Shown here: piece after piece, positions 51,201 through 60,133 of the stretch
Layout: each line of letters opens with the position of its first letter
Position numbering within the stretch: position 1 is the stretch's first letter
Assembly: GCA_023333565.1 (NCBI GenBank)
Contig: JAJKFH010001865.1
Span: 2,046,001 to 2,110,000 of the forward strand
DNA length: 64,000 nucleotides
Direction of reading: 5' to 3'
Source of the DNA: Puffinus mauretanicus
Lineage: Eukaryota; Chordata; Aves; Procellariiformes; Procellariidae
Translations under genes and position numbers: made by a program
The notes under the pieces: model-generated
What the model saw: the letters and a program-made list of their open reading frames with translations, nothing else
The model's database searches: none
What the model was told of the DNA's origin: nothing

Positions 51201-54200
51201 AATAACCATTGAGGACTTTGGTCAAAGTTAATTGCAAATTAATTCATTAACTTCTAAACGTTTATGTAAAAAAAAGGAACATGAAGAAATTAAAACCCCA
51301 AGCTTGAAGTTTAATGCAATCCTGCACATATATAGCAGCAGTTCCTGGAAAGCACAATGGAGCCAAAATATAGCCAGTGCTGTAACTGTTGAAAAGGTAT
51401 CTTAAACCACATAAACTGCACACAGAACTTGGTATATTTGTCCTTCTGGCTTCTGGTCTGGGCAGACCATGTTTGCAAACCATGCCTCTGCAGTCAGAGC
51501 AGATGTGGCAGCAGAGTTGTGACCTGGCAAATCTTGCTCTCTTCTTGTTCTCCATGCTTTGTAACACAGAAGCAGAGGATTTGGCCCTGGAAGAAGTGTT
51601 GCAAAGCTTGGTCCATACACTGAGAGAAGAAACACTGAAGTTGTTGGGTGAACAGTATTGGATTTTTCACTCTCATTGACAATCCTATTGTATTCCTTTT
51701 AAAAAAAAAGGATCAGAGGGAGGGTGGGAAGAATTGTTTTTTCAGGGAAGAGAAAATTCTCAAGACTCCTCAACAGCGGTATCAGGCAGAGAAGCCCAGA
51801 GAGGACTCCTGAGAGGAGCAGGGAGTAGACAGTCAAATCCTGGAGGTCATAAAATTTCTTGGTGATAAAAGGAAACTAAGTGGAGGTTGCTGCAACTAAG
51901 ATAATCACTGATTCTAAGCCTGGGAGTTAAAATAGGACTAAAAAGATACAATGGCAGTGGAAAAGTTGTGTTTCAATACTCCTTGGGTTTTGGTGTTTTC
52001 GTCCATGTGTCCCACTTTTCCTCCCCAATTCTTTAGTTGCTTTTTACATTTAAAAGCCTATTAGTTTTCTTTGGGGAAGTCACTGAGAGAGAAGATCAAC
52101 GCAAACCTACCTCCCTGCTCTGGCTGACTTGTAACCTCATCACAGATGTCTGGAAGGCATTATACCTTCTGAGGATACTGTTTTTCATGCCAGGAATCAA
52201 CTTCAAACAGTTTTGCTTACGTGGGGTGTTTTTATTTTATAACCTTTTTCTTCTTGCGCTGTTGTGAGTTGTTTACTTTTGGCATGCGTAACAGCCAATG
52301 GTAGCTCCAATTTTCTTGATCCTGTCCTGTGATGATATCTAACCTCCAATACAATGACTTCTGGTGAATCAATGCATCCCAAAGCCCAGGGTTCAGCTGG
52401 CATTTCGCACAGCATGCTGATAGAGGTGGCTGAGCTTTTGATGCAGCTGTGCCTGTGCCCTTGAAGTACAGATGAGAAGTTCTTTACATAGAGAATTACG
52501 TTGTGATTCAGATTTGGTTTCAAGTAAATAAACCAAGAAAGATTAAAATATAACAGTCCAGCAGAAACAGATATGTTCCATTTTCCTCAGTCTTGTATTT
52601 GGTCTCTTTGCAGTAACAGTAGTTAGGTTGGTTTAGGTTGAGTGTGTTTTCCAGTAATTATCTCATCTGAACAGTGATTTAAAAGAATTTTAGTAGTCAC
52701 CCCAGTTAAGTAAAAAGTACGTGAAAGAACTGATACATTCATCTGAAACACTTGAGTTTCCCAGTGTGGGTTTTCTTCATGTGGTTTTTCTGGTACTTTC
52801 TGCTGTGGAGTATCCTCCTTGGGAAATAATTCCATGCTCTCCGAAAAACATATTCCAGCTTCCGCTTTTAACCAGAAGACTATGTATGTGAAACCAGATC
52901 CTTATTCTTTTTATTCAATTATGCTAATTATGCTAGAAAAGCTTTTTATAATGCCCTCTGGGAAATATGTGTTATCTGAACAAGACATTTCCTGATATGG
53001 ACTGAACATTACACTTGTATATGTCAAACATTAAGAAAAGTTATTCTATGGTGTCCCATTTCTGCTGAAAAATAAATAACACTCAGAAAATATTTCTAGT
53101 AGATGAATCTGAACTGGCAAGTGATTCAAATCCAAATAATTTGCTCAGGGCTATCACTTTCTTCCTTTCCTTCCCTCTCTCTGTGAAAAGCAACCCCCAA
53201 GGATCTGTCTGAGAAAAGACTAACTTGTGGTGCTATGCAGAAAGCTACTTAAACTGACAGCAATCAGTACCATGCTCTGAAGAAGTCCACTTGGTAAGCT
53301 TCTCACTCGTCTCTCATTTGTGCTCCCTTGATGATTATTGAGTCATATTAATTATATCCAGTGGAGGGGAATAGTCACCTGAGATAAAGGCCACTCAATT
53401 TTCCTTTGTGTGTGTGACTGGTCCTTAGGAAGCATCTATTTAAAGGGCTTGCTCAAAAACTGATTTTCTGTAGAAAAATGCCATTAGATTATTATTTTTC
53501 CTCAAAACACCTTTAGACATCAAGAATAGAGAATAGCAACTCAGAAGAATGTGTTTTCTTTCCTCTCCACTCAGACATCCCATAATCAAAGTTCTTATCT
53601 GTTGATATGCCATGTGTGGACAATATTCTTGCTGCTGCAAGGTTCAGAGCACTCGTAAATCTGTCATTTTAATTCACAGCTGATCTAATCCATCAGGTTA
53701 CTTTTAAGGAAAATGAGTTATCAAGTGGACTAGCCATTTGATAACGACACTTATTCTTTTTTTTTTGCTGACCTATATATATAGCTAATATATCATGTTC
53801 AAAATCATAAACATATACACATTGACAAGAAGACAACTTCCAGTGTTCTGGCTTTTGAGATGTCTGCAGCTCAATAGGTGCTTGATTTGTCATCTTTCCC
53901 AGTTACTTATTAATTTGTATGGAGTGAGTTGCTGTATTTTCAGAACTCCTCTTAAAGAAGAGGACTGGCATGTTGGTGCTGAATGGGAATGGCCCCTTTG
54001 CTTTCATTCATAAAATTCAAACCCCCCTACTGCAGTTTAGTTAATATCAAATCATGAAACACTTTTCTTCCATTTCCTTTCCATTGTGCATTGTGTGACT
54101 GGGAAATCAGTCCTTCACAGGATAATGATTTCTTAGAACTCTCCTTCTTCAGAGGAAATAATGTGTGCTGTGGCCAGCTGTAGCATCATTAGCATGGTAG

Positions 54201-56576
54201 CACGGTTACAGCTTGGTGCTTCCTACCGGGAAATCTCCCCTCTGATTTCTGAAGGATCCTGTTGGGGATCTGTAAAATTTTCCTTGCAGACATGGTGTGA
54301 GACCTCCACAAGGTTTGGGGAAGGTCGAGTAGATGTTCATCAGGGCCTGAACCTGTTCTGAATGCTGCTTACTAATGTGATATAATATAATAGGCTATAA
54401 TAATATCTGCCCTTTTTTTTGCTTTGTAAGCCTGTTTAGATGAGTTTCCCATTCCCGTTTCTGCATCAGAGTATCCTATTTTTCAGCATTGATGAAACTA
54501 AATATTGCACCTTCACCCCCCTCAATCCTCATTTTATGTCTTAATGCATTCACAGAAAGAAAGAAAAAAACATGAGCAAGAATATTGCATTTTCTCTTAC
54601 AGACAAAAGACATTCAATGAGAACTCAAGCAAAAAATCCTGTATTTTGCTACTTTGCTGTAATTCTCCACCCCTTCTTTCTTCCCATGCCTTCCCAACTA
54701 CTACTTTTTCTGTGTGGTACTCTGAAGGCTCTGGTGCAGTGCATAATGACATTGTTTCCAGCAAATTATTTTATCCAACCTAAATGAAATGTTACAGCAC
54801 TCTTATTTAAATCTCTCGGTGCATTTGCAGATTTCTTCATGGATTATTGAAAAGGAGAATCTTTGTGGGAATAATTGGTAAGGTCATGCTCCCACAGGAT
54901 AATCTATAAGATTTTGATGTCCATCTACATGTTACATCATTTTTACAGGACTGGCCATCAAGTCAGGAAATGAAATTTTTAGAGAGGTTTTCAGGAGCAT
55001 TTTCAAGCTATAAAGCACACTGATAAGAGACACAGAAACGCAAAGCAGACAGTTTTCAGATCAAACTTCGAATTCTTTCTTTCCTTTGAAATTGCTGTAA
55101 TTATAGCTGAGGGAATTTTTTGTATGTGTGCATTTGTAAATTTCTTTCAAAAAGGGTTGTAATGATAAAATTATAAAGTTGATCAGAAGCAGAATTACAT
55201 AGGTCCAAAACTCATTACCAAAAGTTTTACTAAAACCAGCTGTTGTAATATTGATATGAGACAGAACAGAATGGCTTGTTCATAGCAGGGAAAGTTTCAC
55301 TGCTTAATAACGACTACTTTGGATTCAGTCCAGTGAATAGTTTAACTCTATAAATAATGCAACCTTGCTACAATTTCCCCTCTCAAGATTTGGTCTTCTT
55401 AATGATTTCAAACCTGCCCTGTCCCATGGTATTATTACACTGCTTTAAACAGCTGTGAATTGCTGACTCTTGGTAGCTATGTGGACTTTTTTTCTGCTCT
55501 CTCTTTCAAACTGACCCTTCAGTTAAAAGTAAATTATCAAAAAAGAAAAGAAAAACAGGTCATACTGTCCCTATGTGACTTATTCTACTGGAGACAACCA
55601 GAAAATGAGACTTCTTTTCACTTGCAGTATTACTTTATTCATTTCACTTGGGAATTACTTATTTAACTTTGGTAACTTATTTAATTTCAGTATCTTTTAA
55701 AGCCAGGGGAATGTGCATTTCTTTTTCATGCAGCTAAGAGAGTGGAGAAGGTGGGGAGATGACTGGCTGCACACCTCCACTAGTTGAAGGAACACAGCTT
55801 CTGGATGTGCACCTTCATGCCAGGTATTGCCCATAAGAGTATCTCCCTACCCTGTGAAGTTTTTGGACATTCTGCTGTAAAAAGTGGATGCCTTTTTCTG
55901 TGGTCATACTTGGTCTTCACTGTACAAAACACTCACCATATCCTCAGAGCATATAGTTACAAATCAGGACTCTTAGCCTTCCAGTTCCTTAGGGTTTTAA
56001 AAGAAATGGTGACCCTATGTTTTGGGTTTGAATCTCTGTGGTTTTTCTGGTCTTGTTCCAAATTTTTCTATGCGATTGTGGTGGCAGCTTTCATTAGTAA
56101 AGATCACCATCTGTGCAAGTACATCTATAAACTAGAGTAAAAACATTGCAGCACCTGCCAGTGCCCTGGATCCTACTTTAGCCCCTTTCCAGTTAAATAT
56201 ATGATTCTGGAAGGGCTGTGGGACGGATGAAAGGGGAATAAATGCAGGGAACTGAAGTGTCACCAATGGATGAGTCATCTCAGAGTTCACATTTGTGTAT
56301 GTGTATGCATTTGTGTGTGTTTGGTTTTTGGTTTTGTTACTTTCATTAACTTATAGATGGCTAAGCAGGAATCAGATGTCAGCTTCCTCTGACTGCTTTT
56401 AAATCCGCCATAAAAATGTGTCTGGAGTCTCAGGTTTTCTGTGCTTTTTGAATTCATTCTGCATAATTTCTGTTCACTTGTATAAGTAAGGCTGCTAACA
56501 AGTATTATAATTTCTTAAAGCATTGAAAGGAGTGAATAGAGACTTAATGGCTGTGGCAGACTGCACTATCTGTCAT
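45292..56576. other. AT-rich non-coding DNA, no gene seen
   Basis: Eleven kilobases without a recognisable gene, RNA or transposon. The open frames (for example 45218-45556, 51262-51567, 52203-52523, 55784-56140) are short, overlap frames on the other strand and show no domain pattern. A small degenerate tandem array at 49059-49119 is listed separately. A ten-base doublet (TTGGTCTATA) lies near 48058-48077. Confidence 0.55.
49059..49119. repeat. Degenerate tandem array of a TTAGAGCATT-type unit
   Basis: Over about 60 bp the sequence repeats variants of TTAGAGCATT and TTTTAGCATTAG three to four times with irregular spacing (AGAGCATTTTAGCATT, AGAGCATTCAGCATT, AGAGATTTAGAACATTTTAG). It looks like a small minisatellite that grew by slippage. 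Confidence 0.6.
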
Positions 56577-56833
56577 TGTCCTGGTTTTGGCTGGGATGGA
56601 GTTGATTTTCTTCCTATTAACAGGTATAGTGCTGTGTTTTGGATGTAGTGTGAGAATAATGTTGATGACACACTGATGTTTTGGTTGTTGCTAGGTATTG
56701 TTTATGCTAGTCAAGGACTTTTCATCTTCCCATGCCCTGCCAGATGTGCAGGGGGCTGGGAGGGAGCGTGGCCAGGACAGCTGGCCCAGCTGGCCAATAG
56801 GCTATTCCATACCATATGACATCATGCTCAGCA

Positions 56834-56839
56834 TATAAG
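56834..56839 (+). promoter_or_regulatory. TATA box of the LTR promoter
   Basis: TATAAG within GCATATAAGGCTGGG, about 185 bp upstream of the poly(A) hexamer. Its position fits the core promoter at the U3/R boundary, so the transcription start would be expected 25-30 bp downstream, near 56865. The solo LTR at 42 kb has lost this motif. Confidence 0.6.
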
Positions 56840-57018
56840 GCTGGGTGAAGAAGAAGGAGGGGGGGCGTTCGGAGTGATGGCGTTTGTCTTCCCAAGTAAC
56901 CGTTACGCATGATGGAGCCCTGCTTTCCTGGCGATGGCTGAACACCTGCCTGCCGATGGGAAGTGGTGAATGAATTCCTTATTTTGCTTTGCTTGCATGC
57001 GTGGCTTTTGCTTTCCCT

Positions 57019-57024
57019 ATTAAA
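57019..57024 (+). terminator. Poly(A) signal hexamer (ATTAAA) in the LTR
   Basis: ATTAAA in the context CCCTATTAAACTGTC, followed within 10-35 bases by a T-rich stretch (CTGTCTTTATCTC and GAGTTTTTCTC) that could act as the downstream element. This is the common variant of AATAAA and sits where retroviral R regions place it. The solo LTR at 16 kb keeps the hexamer. Confidence 0.6.
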
Positions 57025-57165
57025 CTGTCTTTATCTCAACCCACGAGTTTTTCTCACATTTACCCTTCTGATTCTCTCCCCCATCCCACCTGGTGGGGGG
57101 GGGGGTGAGCGAGCGGCTGCGTGGTGCTCGGTGGGCAGCTGGGGTTAAACCACGACAGTCCTTTT

Positions 57166-57188
57166 TGGCGCCCAACGTGGGGCTCGAA
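57166..57188 (+). promoter_or_regulatory. Primer binding site for tRNA-Lys(CTT)
   Basis: Eight bases after the LTR ends, TGGCGCCCAACGTGGGGC begins a stretch complementary to the 3' end of vertebrate tRNA-Lys(CTT), including its CCA tail. The match continues five more bases (TCGAA) into the T-arm, 23 nt in all, without mismatch against the tRNA-Lys(CTT) sequence as I know it. It primes minus-strand DNA synthesis. The spacing from the LTR is longer than the usual 0-3 bases. Confidence 0.88.
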
Positions 57189-57199
57189 GGATTGAGATA

Positions 57200-57226
57200 A
57201 TGACACATCTGACCCTAACGGGTTAA
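57200..57226 (+). CDS. Short upstream ORF in the retroviral leader
   Basis: An ATG at 57200 opens an 8-codon frame ending in TAA at 57224-57226, between the PBS and the main ORF start. It is in a different frame from the ORF at 57270. Such a small ORF may be meaningless or could affect ribosome access to the downstream start. Only its presence is seen. Confidence 0.3.
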   Translation: MTHLTLTG

Positions 57227-57269
57227 AACAAATTTGTTATAAGCATTCATTATATCAGTTTAGTACTCG

Positions 57270-58346
57270 ATGTTCACAATGTTGATTTATTTGCTCTCAG
57301 AGTTTTTGGATCTGTTTTTGGAGTTGTGGTATATAGCACCTTACTGGCTGTCTATACTGCTGATTATCAGTTTTTTTGTGGGGTTGGTCATCTCTGGGAA
57401 ATGGATTAAGGTCATTGCTTTGCTATACTGTGTGACCTGGCTTTATGTTATGATAAAATTATTGGTCATGAGCCTGTACTCAGCACTTCCATCATTCCTG
57501 TTCTTCGGGAGCTATCTTTTGGAAACTATTAATAATTACACTTCTTACGTCTTCATCTCAGAGGATGAATTTAGTGGGGAGACAGGATGGGACACTTTCT
57601 CCCACTTGTTCACCTTCCCTTCCATATCTTCAGAAACTCCTTTTTCTTCTATCCTCTTCATGAAGACGTCCACAATACTCCCTGAGAATTTTGAATATCC
57701 TTGGGATGTTCAAACGAGCATGTTCATATTGCTATGTCTTCTGAATGTGGTTCAGGCCTTGTTTAGAGTTAAACAACTATTCAGGAATACTGTCCAGAGA
57801 TCAACCCCAGCAACAGACACGGTGACTACTCAAACCCCCATGACAGGCACTGTAGTTACTTCAACCCGCACGACAACCACTGTGGCTACTCAAACCCCTG
57901 CGACAGGCACCGTGGCTACTTCAACCCCCACAACAACCACTATGGCTACTCAGACCCCGGCAACAGTCACTACAGTTACTTCAACCCCCGCAACAGGCAC
58001 TGCAGCTACTCAAACTCCGCCAATAGTCACTGCAGTTACTCCAACCAGTGCGACAAGCACTGCAGCCACTCAAACCCCGGCAACAGTCACTACAAGTACT
58101 CCAACCCCCGCGACAGGCACTGCAGCTACCCAAACCCTCGCGACAGGTACTACAGCTGAACCAGAGGACCAACCATCGCTGGTATCTGTTGCCCCTGTAC
58201 AGAAGAAGAAATCTTTGAGGCGGAAGTCAGGTCGTTTAGAAAAGGATGATGGAAAAGCAGGGCCATCACGAGGAGGGGAGGAGGAAGAGGAAGAACTCAT
58301 AAACGAGACGGAAACCACCCGATCCTTATCCCTGAATGAGTTGTGA
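57270..58346 (+). CDS. Pre-gag ORF: hydrophobic N-terminus plus Thr/Pro-rich repeats
   Basis: An intact 358-codon frame where gag would normally begin. Residues about 27-43 and 47-68 are strong candidate membrane spans, with weaker ones at about 73-85 and 151-166; residues 86-150 are polar and could be a loop. Residues 181-298 are about twelve tandem 10-residue units of the type ATGTAATQTP, which would be heavily O-glycosylated if lumenal. The tail has a basic cluster (KKKSLRRKSGR) and an acidic stretch (EEEEEE). The first ATG has a poor start context (T at -3); the ATG at codon 4 (57279) has A at -3 and may be used instead. The frame ends in TGA one codon before gag and is in the same frame as gag. 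I do not know a function. Membrane targeting of Gag, or a fused Gag leader, are inferences. It could also be an independent accessory protein. Confidence 0.75.
   Translation: MFTMLIYLLSEFLDLFLELWYIAPYWLSILLIISFFVGLVISGKWIKVIALLYCVTWLYVMIKLLVMSLYSALPSFLFFGSYLLETINNYTSYVFISEDEFSGETGWDTFSHLFTFPSISSETPFSSILFMKTSTILPENFEYPWDVQTSMFILLCLLNVVQALFRVKQLFRNTVQRSTPATDTVTTQTPMTGTVVTSTRTTTTVATQTPATGTVATSTPTTTTMATQTPATVTTVTSTPATGTAATQTPPIVTAVTPTSATSTAATQTPATVTTSTPTPATGTAATQTLATGTTAEPEDQPSLVSVAPVQKKKSLRRKSGRLEKDDGKAGPSRGGEEEEEELINETETTRSLSLNEL
57810..58163 (+). repeat. 30-bp tandem repeats coding for Thr/Pro-rich decamers
   Basis: About twelve copies of a 30-bp unit, nearly all in step with the reading frame, each encoding roughly ATxTxATQTP or ATxTxxTSTP. 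The Gln and Ser forms tend to alternate, so a 60-bp superunit is visible in the first half. Units differ from each other at several positions, so the array is not freshly expanded. Expansion or contraction by multiples of 30 bp would preserve the frame. Confidence 0.9.
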
Positions 58347-58349
58347 GAT

Positions 58350-59320
58350 ATGCGGAAAGATTTCGGCCGTCGTCCAGGCGAGCATATTGTCACCTGGCTG
58401 CTCCGATGCTGGGATAATGGGGCCAGTAGCCTGGAATTAGAGCGGAAGGAGGCCAAACAGCTGGGATCCCTTGCTAGGGAAGCGGGTATTGACAAAGCAA
58501 TTGGAAAGGGACACAGGTCCTCAGCCTCTGGAGGCGACTGCTGTCAGGCGTGAAGGAAAGGTATCCCTTCAAGGAAGATGTTATATATCGCCTAGGCAAA
58601 TGGACCACTATGGAGAGAGGTATCCAGTACCTGAGAGAACTAGGCGTGCTGGAGGTGGTTTATAGTGACCTGGACGACGCCCGAACACCCAAAGATCCAG
58701 ATGACGTCCAGTGCACCCGACCCATGTGGTGGAAGTTGGTACGGAGCGCACCAGCATCGTATGCCAGTTCGTTGGCAGTACTGTCCTGGAAAGAGGAAGA
58801 AGCACCAACGGTGGATGAGGTGGTTAGCAGACTTCGGGATTTTGAAGAAACTATCTCCTCCTCCCTTGTCTCGGCTGTGTAGAAACTGTCCCGGGAGTTC
58901 CAGCAATTCAAAGAGGATATGTCCTATTCTCCACCTGTACGGACCAGTATCTCAGCCATTAGGAGTCAGCGTTTTTCTCCTCAAGAGAGAGGATATAGAA
59001 AGTACACACCACAGGGCACCCTGTGGTTTTACCTGCGTGACCACAGAGAGGACATGAGGCAGTGGGATGGAAAACCTACCTTCATCCTAGAGGCACGTGT
59101 GCGTGAGTTGCAAGGAAAAACAATCACACAAGGGGGTTCTCCCAGGAAAAATGCTGCTCCAGTTGTCAGGAAAAACCTGTCTCACGACGGTCCAGTTTCC
59201 AGTGAACAGTTCCCCAGACAGAGTAGAAGGGCTGATCTTACTTTGGATTGTAATTGCAATGAAGAAATTCTTGACTCACATTTGCACGAAGTGAGAGATG
59301 GATACTATGACCAGAACTAG
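58350..59320 (+). pseudogene. gag: ERVL-type gag, frameshifted and with an internal stop
   Basis: The frame starts at ATG 58350, one codon after the TGA of the upstream ORF and in phase with it. It reads MRKDFGRRPGEH onward to about 58504, where a one-base loss within GGAAAGGG moves the continuation to another frame (GTQVLSLWRRLLSG onward). That frame has a TAG at 58880-58882 and then runs to a terminal TAG at 59318-59320. The total is close to 320 codons. The middle has a QCTRPMWWKLV block and an LWFYLRDHREDMRQWDG block. No CCHC zinc knuckle (CX2CX4HX4C) is visible near the C-terminus, which is rich in Ser, Arg and Pro before an acidic end. The structural protein cannot be made whole from this copy. 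Confidence 0.82.
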
Positions 59321-59348
59321 AGGGGCCCTGCCTCCAGCCAGGTGGAGG
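59318..59348 (+). promoter_or_regulatory. Candidate gag-pro stop-codon readthrough signal
   Basis: The gag frame ends at TAG (59318-59320), and the protease frame continues in the same phase with no other stop. Ten bases downstream is a perfect hairpin: CCTCCA (59331-59336), loop GCCAGG, TGGAGG (59343-59348). The loop is exactly complementary to CCTGGC at 59390-59395, so a pseudoknot is possible. Gammaretroviruses express pol by UAG readthrough using a pseudoknot about 8 bases downstream. The arrangement here is similar, but function is inferred only. Confidence 0.5.
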
Positions 59349-60133
59349 AAAGGGACAACCGGGTTTACTGGACTGTGTGGATTCGATGGCCTGGCACATC
59401 AGACCCACAGGAGTATAAGGCTCTAGTAGACACCAGTGCACAGTGTACCCTGATGCCATCAAACTATAAAGGGGCAGAACCCATTTGTATTTCTGGAATG
59501 ACAGGGGGATCCCAAGAGTTAACTGTATTGGAGGCCGAAGTGAGCCTGACCGGGAATGAGTGGCAGAAGCACCCTATTGTGACTGGCCCAGAGGCTCCGT
59601 GCATCCTTGGCATAGACTACCTCAGGAGAGGGTATTTCAAGGACCCAAAAGGGTACCGGTGGGCTTTTGGTATAGCTGCCTTGGGGACAGAGGAAATTAA
59701 ACAGCTGTCCACCTTGCCTGGTCTCTCGGAGGACCCTTCTGTTGTGGGGTTGTTGAGGGATGAAGAACAACAAGTACCAATCGCTACCACAACAGTGCAC
59801 CGGCGGCAATACCGCACCAACCGAGACTCTCTGATCTCCATCCATGAGCTGATTCGTCGACTGGAGAGCCAAGGAGTGATCAGCAAGACTCGCTCACCCT
59901 TTAACAGTCCCATATGGCCAGTGCGAAAGTCTACTGGAGAGTGGAGACTAACAGTAGACTATCATGGCCTGAACGAAGTCACGCCGCCACTGAGTGCTGC
60001 CGTGCCGGACATGCTAGAACTTCAATACGAACTGGAGTCAAAGGCAGCCAAGTGGTACGCCACAATTGACATTGCTAATGCCTTCTTCTCCATCCCAGAG
60101 ACTCCATCACTGAACCTGGAGACAAGATTTTGA
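59321..60133 (+). pseudogene. pol: ERVL-type protease and N-terminal RT, truncated
   Basis: An open frame continues from the gag stop (first Met 59342, 263 codons). Numbered from that Met, the retropepsin active site is ALVDTSAQC (Asp30), where the expected D-T/S-G-A reads D-T-S-A: the Gly is Ser. CILGID at 87-92 fits the second conserved protease block (I/LLG-x-D). From about residue 166 the RT fingers begin (HELIRRLESQGVISKTRSP, then WPVRKSTGEWRLTVDYHGLN), and motif A is present as WYATIDIANAFFSIP with catalytic Asp243. Retroviral similarity stops after residue 252 (nt 60097). The last 11 residues are unrelated sequence. YxDD, RNase H and integrase are missing. Confidence 0.88.

Larger units (their letters stand above)
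56577..57157 (+). repeat. 5' LTR of the ERVL-type provirus
   Basis: 581 bp, from TGTCCTGG to CCACGACA; the two termini are nearly exact inverted repeats, as integrase requires. The 5' third (U3) includes a block shared with the three solo LTRs. It contains a TATA-like sequence at 56834-56839, an ATTAAA at 57019-57024 and a run of 11 G at 57095-57105. The family's complete minus-strand copies at 16 and 42 kb align along its whole length. Confidence 0.93.
56577..60097 (+). mobile_element. ERVL-type provirus, 3' part missing
   Basis: A forward-strand endogenous retrovirus made of a complete 5' LTR (56577-57157), PBS (57166-57188), short leader, an unusual membrane/repeat ORF, gag, and protease plus the first part of RT. 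The sequence stops being retroviral near 60097, just after RT motif A. RNase H, integrase, any env, polypurine tract and 3' LTR are absent. The class III (ERVL) assignment rests on LTR ends shared with solo copies that have 5-bp target duplications, and on the gag/pro/RT arrangement in one frame. Without the second LTR its age cannot be read from LTR divergence. gag and protease carry disabling changes, so it cannot make particles. Confidence 0.92.

Noticed and set aside
56022..56036. GGGTTTGAATCTC resembling a tRNA/SINE B box
   Set aside because: No A box at the right distance upstream, no cloverleaf fold and no SINE tail.
57981..58172. Reverse-strand Cys/Ser/Gly-rich frame inside the provirus
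   Set aside because: It is the antisense shadow of the 30-bp Thr/Pro repeats; any such repeat gives a long open antisense frame.
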